Source: UBA4285 sp050944355
Lineage (GTDB): Bacteria; Bacillota; Clostridia; Lachnospirales; Lachnospiraceae
Assembly: GCA_050944355.1 (NCBI GenBank)
Contig: JBMNQX010000009.1
Coordinates: forward strand, 17,831-81,830
Direction of reading: 5' to 3'
DNA: 64,000 bases
The stretch's first letter is position 1; each line of letters starts with the position of its first letter. Shown piece by piece: positions 42,966 to 51,196 of the stretch. The notes under the pieces were generated by a model. It was not told where the DNA came from. It ran no database searches and worked only from the letters and a program-made list of their open reading frames with translations. Position numbers and translations under genes: made by a program.

Positions 42966-44603
42966 ATGATTAAGCTGACAGGAAAAAGCGTCTTCAATGA
43001 CGTGTGCATCGGAAAGATTCATTATTACCGCAGAGCGAGAAGCGTGATCAAACGGTATCACGTCGACGACACGGAAGCGGAAGTGAAGCGTTTTCACGAC
43101 GCGCAGGCGGAAGGGCTGAAAGAACTTCAGGAGCTGCACGACAAGGCCGTCAAGTCGGTCGGCGAGGCAGACGCGGCGATTTTCGAAGTCCATCAGATGA
43201 TGATGGAAGACCAGGACTATGTGGAGTCTGTCGAGAACATCATCCGCACGCAGGAGATCAACGCGGAATACGCCGTCGGAACGACGGGCGACAACTTCGC
43301 GGCGATGTTCCAGGCGATGGACGACGAGTACATGAAAGGGCGCGCGGCGGATGTCAAGGACATTTCGGACCGCCTGGTGCGGATTTTAAGCGGCGCCGAC
43401 AAGAGCAACGAGCTCAAGGATGACAAATACATCATCGCGGCGGACGATCTGGCTCCGTCCGAGACCGTTCAGCTCGACAAGACCAAGGTGATGGGCTTTA
43501 TCCTGCAGCAGGGCTCATCCACATCGCACACCGCGATTCTCGCCCGCAGCATGGGCATCCCGGCGGTCATCGGACTCGGTGACGGACTCTCGGAGGATGC
43601 GGACGGCAAGACCGCCATCGTCGATGGCGCAAGCGGCGAAGTCTTCCTGGATCCCGACGAGGACACGCTCGCAAAATATCAGAAGATCAAGAAAGAATAT
43701 GACGACCGCAAGGCGCTTCTCGCGCAGCTCAAAGGCCGCGAGACCGTCACAAAGGACGGACAGAAGATCAAGATCTTCGCGAACATCAGCAGCCCGGCTG
43801 ACGTCGCCAAAGTCATGGAGAATGACGCCGAGGGCATCGGACTGTTCCGCAGTGAGTTTCTGTATCTGCAGAGCGACGACTACCCGAGCGAAGACACGCA
43901 GTTCGCCGCTTACCGGCAGGTGGCCGAGAACATGGCGGGCAAGAAGGTCGTCATCCGGACACTGGATATCGGCGCCGACAAGCAGTGTGATTATTTCAAC
44001 CTGGATCACGAAGAAAACCCGGCGCTCGGTTACCGCGCGATCCGCATCTGCCTGACGAGGCCGGATATTTTCAAGACGCAGCTGCGGGCTTTGTACCGCG
44101 CCGCAATGTATGGTAATATTTCTATAATGTTCCCGATGATCATCTCTGTCGCAGAAGTCAGAAAGATCAAACAGATCTGCGAGGAAGTCAAGGCGTCTCT
44201 GAAGGCGGACGGCATCCCCTACAAGGAAGACGTGGAGCTGGGCATCATGATTGAGACCCCGGCTGCGGCCCTGATTTCAGATGATCTTGCACAGGAAGTC
44301 GATTTCTTCAGCGTGGGAACCAATGATCTGACGCAGTACACGCTGGCGATCGACAGAGTAAACCGCAAGCTTGATCCGTTCCTCGACACCCATCACCCGG
44401 CGATCCTAAAACTGATCAAGATGGCGGCCGACAATGCTCACAAACATGGCAAATGGATTGGCATCTGCGGAGAACTGGGGGCGGATCCGGAGCTGACCAA
44501 GACATTCTTAAAAATGGGAATTGACGAACTTTCCGTATCGCCGAGTCTGGTTCTCAAACTGCGGGATCAGGTGATCCGGACCGATATGAGAGAGGAGACC
44601 TGA
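42966..44603 (+). CDS. ptsI: PTS enzyme I (phosphoenolpyruvate-protein phosphotransferase)
   Basis: 545 residues behind GGGAGG. Active histidine H188 in GSSTSHTAILARSMGIPAV; PEP-binding part includes EGIGLFRSEFLYL, NPALGYRAIRI, MFPMIISVAEV and the C-terminal GICGELGADPELT with the catalytic cysteine. It is slightly shorter than usual (about 570). It phosphorylates HPr (21014), which lies 22 kb away rather than in a ptsHI pair. Confidence 0.95.
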   Translation: MIKLTGKSVFNDVCIGKIHYYRRARSVIKRYHVDDTEAEVKRFHDAQAEGLKELQELHDKAVKSVGEADAAIFEVHQMMMEDQDYVESVENIIRTQEINAEYAVGTTGDNFAAMFQAMDDEYMKGRAADVKDISDRLVRILSGADKSNELKDDKYIIAADDLAPSETVQLDKTKVMGFILQQGSSTSHTAILARSMGIPAVIGLGDGLSEDADGKTAIVDGASGEVFLDPDEDTLAKYQKIKKEYDDRKALLAQLKGRETVTKDGQKIKIFANISSPADVAKVMENDAEGIGLFRSEFLYLQSDDYPSEDTQFAAYRQVAENMAGKKVVIRTLDIGADKQCDYFNLDHEENPALGYRAIRICLTRPDIFKTQLRALYRAAMYGNISIMFPMIISVAEVRKIKQICEEVKASLKADGIPYKEDVELGIMIETPAAALISDDLAQEVDFFSVGTNDLTQYTLAIDRVNRKLDPFLDTHHPAILKLIKMAADNAHKHGKWIGICGELGADPELTKTFLKMGIDELSVSPSLVLKLRDQVIRTDMREET

Positions 44604-44627
44604 GGAAAGTCTCCCGAGGGGGAAACT

Positions 44628-45707
44628 ATGGGACTAATCATTCTGATCATCATCCTGGTTTTCGTTCTGATCCTGATTTTTACCAATATCAGGATCGTAC
44701 CGCAGGCCCACGCATTTGTCATCGAGCGCCTGGGCAAGTACAAGGTGACATGGAACGCGGGGCTGCACATCAAGACGCCGTTCATCGAGCGGATCGTGCG
44801 CACGGTTTCGCTGAAGGAACAGGTGCTCGATTTTCCGCCGCAGCCCGTCATCACGAAAGATAACGTCACGATGCAGATCGATTCGGTCGTGTTCATGAAG
44901 GTATATGATCCGAAGCTCTACACATACGGTGTCGAGAATCCGATGTCCGGTCTGCAGAATCTGTCGGCCACGACACTTCGTTCCATCATCGGCGACATGG
45001 AGCTGGATCAGACGCTGACATCCCGCGAGTCGATCAACGCGCAGATGCAGAAGGTTCTGGATGAGGCGACGGATGCGTGGGGCATCAAAGTTACCCGCGT
45101 CGAGATCAAGAACATTCAGCCTCCGAAGGAAATCGAGGAGGTCATGACCAAGCAGATGAGAGCCGAGCGCGAGAGACGGCAGACCGTTCTCGAGGCGCAG
45201 GCCCATCAGGAAGCCGTTGTTTCCCGGGCAGAAGGTGACAAGCAGGCCAAGATTCTTTCCGCACAGGCGGAGCGCGATGCGCAGGTAGCACTGGCGGAAG
45301 GCCGCGCGAAGTCAATTCAGCTTGTGTACGAGGCAGAGGCCAACGGCATCAAGATGCTCAATGATGCCAACATTTCCGACGGTGTGCTCCGCTACAGAGG
45401 TATTCAGGCGCTGAAAGACGTCGCCGACGGGCGCTCCACGAAGATCTTCATGCCTTCGGATATCACGAAAGTCGTCGAGACGCTCGGCGTCGCCGGCGAG
45501 GCGATGGGCATCGGAGATGCGATGAAGCCTGACGACAGACCGCGCCCGAAGCCGCAGCCCAAGGATGATCCGTGCATTACGCCGGAGACCAGCAGGGGCG
45601 GCAAGTCCGCAGCCATGACAAGTGCGGCGATCAACATGGACGTATCCGATCCGAGAGCGCTCGACAGAGACTACAGGCCGAAGAATGATCCGGCGGATAC
45701 AAACTGA
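44628..45707 (+). CDS. SPFH/band 7 membrane protein (slipin/QmcA type)
   Basis: 359 residues, 25 bases after ptsI. One N-terminal membrane helix (LIILIIILVFVLILIF), the SPFH domain (IVPQAHAFVIERLGKY, VTMQIDSVVFMKVYDPKLYTYGV, TLRSIIGDMELDQTLTSRE), a coiled-coil helix (EEVMTKQMRAERERRQTVLE) and a C-terminal hydrophilic tail of about 60 residues rich in Pro and Asp. Such proteins oligomerise in membranes and support proteases. No NfeD partner is adjacent. Confidence 0.92.
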   Translation: MGLIILIIILVFVLILIFTNIRIVPQAHAFVIERLGKYKVTWNAGLHIKTPFIERIVRTVSLKEQVLDFPPQPVITKDNVTMQIDSVVFMKVYDPKLYTYGVENPMSGLQNLSATTLRSIIGDMELDQTLTSRESINAQMQKVLDEATDAWGIKVTRVEIKNIQPPKEIEEVMTKQMRAERERRQTVLEAQAHQEAVVSRAEGDKQAKILSAQAERDAQVALAEGRAKSIQLVYEAEANGIKMLNDANISDGVLRYRGIQALKDVADGRSTKIFMPSDITKVVETLGVAGEAMGIGDAMKPDDRPRPKPQPKDDPCITPETSRGGKSAAMTSAAINMDVSDPRALDRDYRPKNDPADTN

Positions 45708-45731
45708 GTAATGTAAGATACTTGTCGGACG

Positions 45732-45782
45732 GGCAGGCCAAAAGGGGCGCCAAAGCTCCTTCCGGCCTGCCTTTGATTTTTA
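45732..45782 (+). terminator. Terminator after the SPFH gene
   Basis: GGCAGGCC pairs with GGCCTGCC (45764-45771), followed by TTTGATTTTT. It lies close before the next gene. Confidence 0.8.
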
Positions 45783-45796
45783 AAGGATTGAGGGTA

Positions 45797-46225
45797 ATGA
45801 AGGAAGATACCGAGAATAAAATTTCTGCTGATGCCGGTATAAAAGACGCACATTCCCACGCGAAAGGCGGAAACGGCGGCGCATCCGGACACGGACACAC
45901 ACACGGGGAAGCCGGCCATGAGCACACGCACGGTGAAAATGGCCATGAGCACACGCACACGCACGATCCGGAGGTGATCCGCCGGATTTCACTGCGCCTT
46001 GCGAAAGCGGAAGGCCATCTCCACTCGGTCCGCGGCATGCTTGATTCCGGCCGCGACTGCTCCGAGGTGCTCGTCCAGCTGGCTGCCGTGCGGGCGGCGG
46101 TTGACAACGCGGGCAAAGAACTGCTCAAAGAGCATATCTCGCACTGCATCGTCGACGCCATCAAAGAAAATGACAGGCATGAGCTGGACGAACTGAACAA
46201 GGCGATTGATCAGTTTATGAAATAA
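45797..46225 (+). CDS. CsoR-like metal-sensing repressor with a histidine-rich N-terminal extension
   Basis: 142 residues from ATG 45797 (AAAGGA nine bases earlier). Residues 57-142 are a DUF156/CsoR domain: ISLRLAKAEGHLHSVRGMLD, then C88, H113 and C117 with exactly the 25 and 4 spacing of the copper site of CsoR (C-X24-H-X3-C). Residues 19-56 add 12 histidines in GHGHTHGEAGHEHTH-type repeats, which the classic CsoR lacks; they could bind nickel, zinc, cobalt or copper. CsoR proteins release DNA when the metal binds. No copper ATPase is nearby; the convergent neighbour is a CDF transporter. Confidence 0.85.
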   Translation: MKEDTENKISADAGIKDAHSHAKGGNGGASGHGHTHGEAGHEHTHGENGHEHTHTHDPEVIRRISLRLAKAEGHLHSVRGMLDSGRDCSEVLVQLAAVRAAVDNAGKELLKEHISHCIVDAIKENDRHELDELNKAIDQFMK

Positions 46226-46234
46226 AACGCGTTT

Positions 46235-47380
46235 TTATCTCACCGTGAACGGATCGATTCGGATGTTGAGAGTGGCTTCCGGCAGCCGCTGAAGGATGAC
46301 TTCGCTCAACTCATTTCTTAACTCCGCAGTGTTCTTCGTGTTTGCTGGCGACGGCACGACGTCAAAGGAAAGCGAAAGTTTTCCGCCTTCGTCCTGAACT
46401 TCGAAATCGTGCATCGTCATGCCCGGGTCGACGATCACGAGCAGATTGCGGATCATACGCTCCATTTCGTCGCTCTTCGCGTCCCCGATGCGGATCGGGT
46501 CGGCGTGAATCGTTGTCTCCACGCCCGTCTCATTTTCGACGCGCCGCTCAGCCTCGTTGACGATCAGGTGCGATTCGCGGAACGACAGGGTGTCAGGGAG
46601 TTCGGCGTCCATCGTGGCAAATTCTCTGCCCGGGCCGTAATCATGGATCACAAGGTCATGGATTCCCAGAATCCGGCTGTCCTGCATGGCAGATTCCAGA
46701 ATGGAATGAACCAGTTCGTCCGACGGTTTCCCGCCGAGCAGCGGCTTTGTCGTATCCAGCAGTTCCTTCCAGCCCGACCAGAGAATGAAAGCGGAAACGA
46801 CAAGGCTGGCCCAGGCATCGATGTTGATGCCCGCGGCGGCGTTCAGAACCGCTGAGAGCAGCACGACGCTGGTGACAAGGCAGTCCGAGAGCGAATCGAC
46901 GGACGAGGCGGCCAGAGCGGTGCTTTCTATTTTTCTTCCGGTCCGACGGTAAAAGAAAGCCATCCAGCATTTCACGGCGATCGAGACGATGAGCACCAGA
47001 AACGAGAAAGCTGAGAACGTCGGCGCCTGAATGCCTTCAGCGATATCCGTGACGGACGTGCGAAGCAAATCGAAGCCGGCCAGAAGGATGATGACCGAGA
47101 TCAGCATTCCCGTGATGTATTCAAAACGGCCGTGCCCGAGCGGATGCTCTTCATCGGCGGGTTTCATCGAGAGACGAAAGCCGTACATTGTGAGCAGCGA
47201 GGACCCGGCGTCCGTCAGGTTGTTGATGGCGTCAGAGACGATCGATATGGAGCGGGCGAAAAGTCCCACGCTCAGTTTGAAGGCAAACAGCAGGCAGTTG
47301 AGCAGTATGCCTGTGATACCGGCCCTCTGACCCATTCTGGCCCGCATCTGTTTTTCGTTTTTAATATCTGCATCCGACAT
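46235..47380 (-). CDS. Cation diffusion facilitator (CDF) family transporter
   Basis: 381 residues with six membrane segments and a cytoplasmic C-terminal domain (ILGIHDLVIHDYGPGREF, TTIHADPIRIGDAKSDE). The metal site in helix 2 reads SDAINNLTDAGSS and in helix 5 SSVDSLSDCLVT, that is N-x3-D and D-x3-D; the absence of the zinc-type histidine in helix 5 points to manganese or iron rather than zinc. The C-terminal extension of about 80 residues beyond the usual dimer domain repeats a similar fold. Convergent with the CsoR-like gene, ten bases apart. Confidence 0.9.
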   Translation of the reverse strand: MSDADIKNEKQMRARMGQRAGITGILLNCLLFAFKLSVGLFARSISIVSDAINNLTDAGSSLLTMYGFRLSMKPADEEHPLGHGRFEYITGMLISVIILLAGFDLLRTSVTDIAEGIQAPTFSAFSFLVLIVSIAVKCWMAFFYRRTGRKIESTALAASSVDSLSDCLVTSVVLLSAVLNAAAGINIDAWASLVVSAFILWSGWKELLDTTKPLLGGKPSDELVHSILESAMQDSRILGIHDLVIHDYGPGREFATMDAELPDTLSFRESHLIVNEAERRVENETGVETTIHADPIRIGDAKSDEMERMIRNLLVIVDPGMTMHDFEVQDEGGKLSLSFDVVPSPANTKNTAELRNELSEVILQRLPEATLNIRIDPFTVR

Positions 47381-47426
47381 AATAAAACCTCCGGGTTAAG
47401 GCAGATGAAACGTACAGGTGAAATTC

Positions 47427-47435
47427 ATTATACCA
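47427..47435 (-). promoter_or_regulatory. Extended -10 promoter of the CDF gene with flanking inverted repeat
   Basis: Minus-strand TGG-TATAAT. The 7-base arms GCAGATG (47401-47407) and CATCTGC (47434-47440) bracket it, a possible repressor site. Confidence 0.5.
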
Positions 47436-47484
47436 TCTGCGGGGCGGTGTGACATGTGAATCCTTTCCGGTCTGAAGCAGTGCG

Positions 47485-47493
47485 TGCTATAAT
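47485..47493 (+). promoter_or_regulatory. Extended -10 promoter of the serine hydrolase gene
   Basis: TGC-TATAAT, 61 bases before the start at 47555. No clear -35. Confidence 0.5.
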
Positions 47494-47554
47494 TCACATG
47501 TATAGATGAATCGTGCAGGAAAGTGCAAGAAAGGTGAAAGAGAGGAGAGACAGC

Positions 47555-49018
47555 ATGCAGAATGCGTTTCTGGATCATGTGAGCTGTGAGTCCCAGGGAA
47601 TTCCCAGCACAGCCGTAGTCGATATGCTCATGTCGCTGGAGGAAAGAAATGTTCCGATGCACTCGTTCCTTCTCATGCGGCACAAATCACTGATTGCAGA
47701 GGTATATTACGCGCCGTACGACCGGCGGACGCCGCACCGGATGTTCAGCGTCACAAAATCTTTTGTCTCGCTGGCGATCGGCATTCTGGTGTCCGACGGG
47801 CGCATCACGCTGAACGATAAAATCGCGAAATATTTTCCGGAATATCTGCCGGCATCCGGGCCGCATCCCTACCTGGGGGAACTGACGATCCGTCAGATGC
47901 TGTCGATGCGGACATGCTTTGACAAGACGACGTACAAGGCCGAAGGAGTCACGAACTGGGTCGGCTCGTTCTTCACGACACGGCCGGATCACCGGCCCGG
48001 CATGAATTTCAGCTACGACACCAGCTCGACGCATGTGCTCGGCGCGCTCGTCGAGAAGCTGACCGGACAGCCGCTGATCGAATTCCTGAGAAGAAGATTG
48101 TTAAACCGCCTCGGGGCCGGCAAGGACGCCTGGATTCTGACGGATCCGCAGGGTGTCTCCATGGGCGGTTCCGGGCTGATGATGACGCCGAGAAGCCTTC
48201 TGCGCGTTCTCTGGGTTGTGTCTCACGGCGGAAAAGACGAGGACGGAGTGCAGCTTCTGCCGCCGGAATACCTGAAGATGGCGGTTCGCAAGCACTCGGA
48301 TACATTTGCCGCGGGTACGAAAGAAGAGGAGATGCAGGGCTACGGATGGCAGTTCTGGCGCTTCACGCACGGGGCGTTCGGCATGTACGGCATGGGCGGA
48401 CAGCTCGCCGTGTGCTGGCCGGACCAGGATCTTCTGATGGTCACGACGGCGGATACGCAGGGGAGAGCCGGGAGCGAGCAGCTGATTTTCGACGCTTTCT
48501 ATCAGTATGTGTGGCCGAGAATCTGCGACAGGCCTCTGCCGGAGGCGCCGACAGCGGCCGCGGCGCTCGAACATTTCGCCGACACAAGGCGCCTGATCTG
48601 TGTGCCCGGCGCGGCGGTCGACTCTTACTCCGGCGCCATCAACGGGCGGAGCTGGAAGGCGGATCCGAATCCGTGCGGCATCACGCACTTCGGGCTGTCA
48701 TTCGGCAGCGGCGCCGGCGTGCTGACATACGAAAACAAAACCGGAGAGCACGACCTGTTCTTCGCGTTCGGCGAGAACAACATTCAGAAATTCCCGGATT
48801 ATGACCAGCGCTGCGCGGTGAGCGCCGGGTGGCACGACCCGCACGTTCTGATCATCCGGGCACAGATCATCGACACGAGCATCGGCAGCGTCACGTTCAT
48901 ATTTTCGTTCAACCGCGACAAAGACGTGACCGTCTCGGTGCGCAAAGTCGAGGAGACCATGTTCAACGAATACAACGGCACATTCTCCGCGTCGCTCGAG
49001 TCGATCGCCGGTCTGTGA
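47555..49018 (+). CDS. Beta-lactamase-family serine hydrolase (class C/esterase type)
   Basis: 487 residues; start chosen at 47555 after GAGAGGAGA. The SXXK motif is FSVTKSF, the second motif position reads FSYDTSS (Tyr-X-Thr rather than Tyr-X-Asn), and a GYGWQFWRF plus GMYGMGGQ region matches the third motif area. No signal peptide, so it is probably a cytoplasmic esterase or amidase rather than a beta-lactamase. The C-terminal 130 residues form an extra beta-rich domain of unknown role. Confidence 0.87.
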   Translation: MQNAFLDHVSCESQGIPSTAVVDMLMSLEERNVPMHSFLLMRHKSLIAEVYYAPYDRRTPHRMFSVTKSFVSLAIGILVSDGRITLNDKIAKYFPEYLPASGPHPYLGELTIRQMLSMRTCFDKTTYKAEGVTNWVGSFFTTRPDHRPGMNFSYDTSSTHVLGALVEKLTGQPLIEFLRRRLLNRLGAGKDAWILTDPQGVSMGGSGLMMTPRSLLRVLWVVSHGGKDEDGVQLLPPEYLKMAVRKHSDTFAAGTKEEEMQGYGWQFWRFTHGAFGMYGMGGQLAVCWPDQDLLMVTTADTQGRAGSEQLIFDAFYQYVWPRICDRPLPEAPTAAAALEHFADTRRLICVPGAAVDSYSGAINGRSWKADPNPCGITHFGLSFGSGAGVLTYENKTGEHDLFFAFGENNIQKFPDYDQRCAVSAGWHDPHVLIIRAQIIDTSIGSVTFIFSFNRDKDVTVSVRKVEETMFNEYNGTFSASLESIAGL

Positions 49019-49046
49019 TCTCATGGCAAATGAGTGAAAAATCCAT

Positions 49047-49802
49047 TTATGAGAGCCATCCGCCGTCCAGTGTGATCACCTGGCCGGTGAGATAGCCGGG
49101 GGCGGTGAGCAGAGAAAGAACCGCTTCCGCCACTTCTTCCGGCCGGCAGAGTCTGCCGGCCGGTATTTCTTCTGCCAGTTCTCTCAGGGCTTCTTTGCCG
49201 AAGACGGCGTTCATATCGGTGTCCACGGCTCCGCACGCGATGGCGTTTACGGAGATTCCGCTGGGCGCCAGTTCTTTTCCCAGCGCTCTTGTCAGAGAGT
49301 TGACGGCCCCTTTTGTGGCTGAATACGCGGCTTCACAGCTGCCTCCCACATTGCCCCAGACGGAGGATATGTTGATGATGCGTCCGGACTTGCGGTGGAT
49401 CATGGACGGCAGAAGCTCGTGGCACATCGTATACACGGACCCGACGTTCGTGTCGAGAATCCGGCGCCAGTCACGGGGCGTCAGATCCTGAAACAGGCCT
49501 ACGATGCTGATCCCGGCGTTGTTTACGAGCACGTCCGCATGTCCGAATTCCTCTAAAATCTGCTGACAGAAGCGCCTGCCCTCCTCATACACAGCGAGAT
49601 CCGCTCTGGCAGTCAGCACGCGCGGCGCGCCGGATTCAAGCGCTTCTTCTTTCACTTTTTCGAGCATTTCTGTTTTTTCGCGGCAGCACAGGGCAAGGGA
49701 ATATCCTCTGCCCGCCAGCGCCAGAGCACAAGCTCTCCCGATTCCGCGCGAAGCTCCGGTCACAACGGCCGTTTTTTCCACTGATATCCCGCTTTCAGCC
49801 AT
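49047..49802 (-). CDS. Short-chain dehydrogenase/reductase, FabG-like
   Basis: 251 residues behind CAGGAGGGAG. Cofactor loop TGASRGIGRA, NNAG, catalytic serine in NISSVWG and YXXXK in AYSATKGAV, followed by NAIACGAVDTDM. Typical 3-oxoacyl-ACP reductase-like size and motifs. No fatty-acid genes adjoin it, so the real substrate may be another ketone or alcohol. Convergent with the serine hydrolase gene. Confidence 0.9.
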   Translation of the reverse strand: MAESGISVEKTAVVTGASRGIGRACALALAGRGYSLALCCREKTEMLEKVKEEALESGAPRVLTARADLAVYEEGRRFCQQILEEFGHADVLVNNAGISIVGLFQDLTPRDWRRILDTNVGSVYTMCHELLPSMIHRKSGRIINISSVWGNVGGSCEAAYSATKGAVNSLTRALGKELAPSGISVNAIACGAVDTDMNAVFGKEALRELAEEIPAGRLCRPEEVAEAVLSLLTAPGYLTGQVITLDGGWLS

Positions 49803-50302
49803 AAAACTCCCTCCTGCCGATGTATACAGTAAATATGCTTAAACTATACTCAAAAAACAGAAGAAGCGCAACTGCCGGAAAATGCAGTATTTATGCGACT
49901 TTCACGAATTTTTCATGTTTTCTGCCTTTTTCATTGACTTTTTCAAATTTGTGCAATATACACAAAAAGTGTGTTAAATTAAAAGTATACTGACAAAAAT
50001 CCCGCGCAGTTTGTCAACATTTTTGTGGACGCCGGGAGCCCTGAAAAATGAGTTTTCAACCGAGTTATCCACTTTTTCCACATTTTTCGGGAGGTGAAAA
50101 AGTGGAAAAAGTGAAACATCGGGTGGAAAATCAAATTTTGTTAAAAACGGAAAATTTAAGGTAAAAGCGAAAAGCCTCTTGACTTTGACTTTATATATAT
50201 GCTTGGAAGAGTCATAAATACTGTCTGAAAACATCAGCGGATGAATACCCGGAAAATGCTTTAACAGGGCGGTTTGCGACAGCTGTGCCTGTTATTATCC
50301 GC
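49803..50302. other. AT-rich intergenic island with DnaA-box-like sites and a strong hairpin
   Basis: About 500 bases much richer in A and T than the rest. It holds TTATCCACT at 50065 (one base off a DnaA box) and TTTTCCACA at about 50075, plus further TGTGGA and GTGGAAAA words. No gene of normal size is supported; one possible tiny frame, GTG at 50102 after GGGAGG, would encode 20 residues (MEKVKHRVENQILLKTENLR). Confidence 0.55.
50070..50113. repeat. Long near-perfect inverted repeat
   Basis: CACTTTTTCCAC (50070-50081) pairs perfectly with GTGGAAAAAGTG (50102-50113); inside, TTTTTC pairs with GAAAAA, leaving one bulged A and a GGGAGGT loop. In RNA the loop would display a ribosome-site-like sequence. 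Confidence 0.75.
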
Positions 50303-50330
50303 TTGTTTATGAAAACCGATGTGATATAAT
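50303..50330 (+). promoter_or_regulatory. Promoter of hpf
   Basis: TTGTTT (50303-50308), 16 bases, and an extended -10, TGA-TATAAT (50325-50330), 37 bases before the start. Confidence 0.7.
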
Positions 50331-50366
50331 ATATGCACAGACAAATCGTGAAAGGAGTGTGACATC

Positions 50367-50900
50367 ATGAGGTTTATCATAACAGGGAGAAACATTGACG
50401 TCACGGAAGGGCTTCGCTCTGCTGTTGAAAGCAAGCTCGGAAAACTGGACAGATTCTTCGCACCGGAGACGGAAGTGCATGTGACGCTTTCCGTGACCCG
50501 GGATGATCAGAAGATCGAAGTTACGATTCCGGTAAAGGGCAAGATTATCCGCGCAGAGGAGACCAGCTCTGACATGTATGTCTCGATTGACCTGGTGGAG
50601 GAAGTCATAGAGAGACAGCTCAAGAGATATAAGAACAAGATTATTGACAGGCAGCAGAATGCCGAGAATTTCCGCGAGGAATACATCGAGAATGACTATG
50701 CCGATGAGCAGGATGAGGTGAAGATCATCCGGACCAAGAAGTTCGCGGTAAAGCCGATGGATCCGGAAGAGGCCTGCGTTCAGATGGAACTGCTCGGCCA
50801 CAATTTCTTCGTGTTCTACAACGGTGAGACCGATGAGGTCAACGTGGTCTACAAGAGAAAAGGCGGAACGTATGGCCTGATCGAGCCGGAACTTGACTGA
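50367..50900 (+). CDS. hpf: Ribosome hibernation-promoting factor, long form
   Basis: 177 residues behind AAAGGAG. N-terminal S30AE domain (MRFIITGRNIDVTEGLRSAVESKL, RAEETSSDMYVSIDLV), an acidic linker, and the C-terminal dimerisation domain (RTKKFAVKPMDPEEACVQME, LLGHNFFVFYN, VVYKRKGGTYGLIEP). Long HPF alone links two 70S ribosomes into inactive 100S dimers in stationary phase. Confidence 0.96.
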   Translation: MRFIITGRNIDVTEGLRSAVESKLGKLDRFFAPETEVHVTLSVTRDDQKIEVTIPVKGKIIRAEETSSDMYVSIDLVEEVIERQLKRYKNKIIDRQQNAENFREEYIENDYADEQDEVKIIRTKKFAVKPMDPEEACVQMELLGHNFFVFYNGETDEVNVVYKRKGGTYGLIEPELD

Positions 50901-50938
50901 TTCCTGAAATCCTTTCCATGTAAGCAATATGAGCGGAA

Positions 50939-50970
50939 GCGCCCCGGAAGCAATTCTGGGGCGCTTTTTC
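50939..50970 (+). terminator. Terminator of hpf
   Basis: GCGCCCCGGAA pairs with TTCTGGGGCGC, followed by TTTTTC. Confidence 0.95.
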
Positions 50971-51030
50971 GCGGTGCGCGGACGTCTGGTCCGGCCACTC
51001 GTGCCGTGACAGGCACATTTGTCAGGAGTG

Positions 51031-51059
51031 ATGACAAGCGGCGGGAAGTGTGGTATGAT
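51031..51059 (+). promoter_or_regulatory. Promoter of secA
   Basis: ATGACA (51031-51036), 17 bases, TATGAT (51054-51059). The leader to the secA start is about 130 bases and remains open in the secA frame, but the extra N-terminal residues do not look like SecA. Confidence 0.55.
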
Positions 51060-51196
51060 TCTGCAATATGGCTCAGTGTGCCCGAAAGGGGAAAACAGGC
51101 CGGGCCATGATACAGAAGATTCGTATCGAAAGCGGGACGAGGGCCGGGGTGATATCCGCGGCAGGCGCCCGCTGCCGGGAAGGGACTTTGTATAGA

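Noticed and set aside
50065..50113. Possible replication origin because of DnaA-box-like sequences
   Set aside because: Only two near-matches are present, and none of the genes usually beside an origin (dnaA, dnaN, rpmH, rnpA, gyrB) are in the window. Kept only as an AT-rich island.
49974..50234. Open frame of 86 codons on the minus strand in the AT-rich island
   Set aside because: AT-rich DNA gives long frames by chance; it has no convincing ribosome site and its codons come from the DnaA-box-like and hairpin sequences.
51068..51196. A 43-residue N-terminal extension of SecA from ATG 51068
   Set aside because: It would begin about two bases after the likely transcription start with no ribosome site, and the extra residues have no counterpart in SecA.
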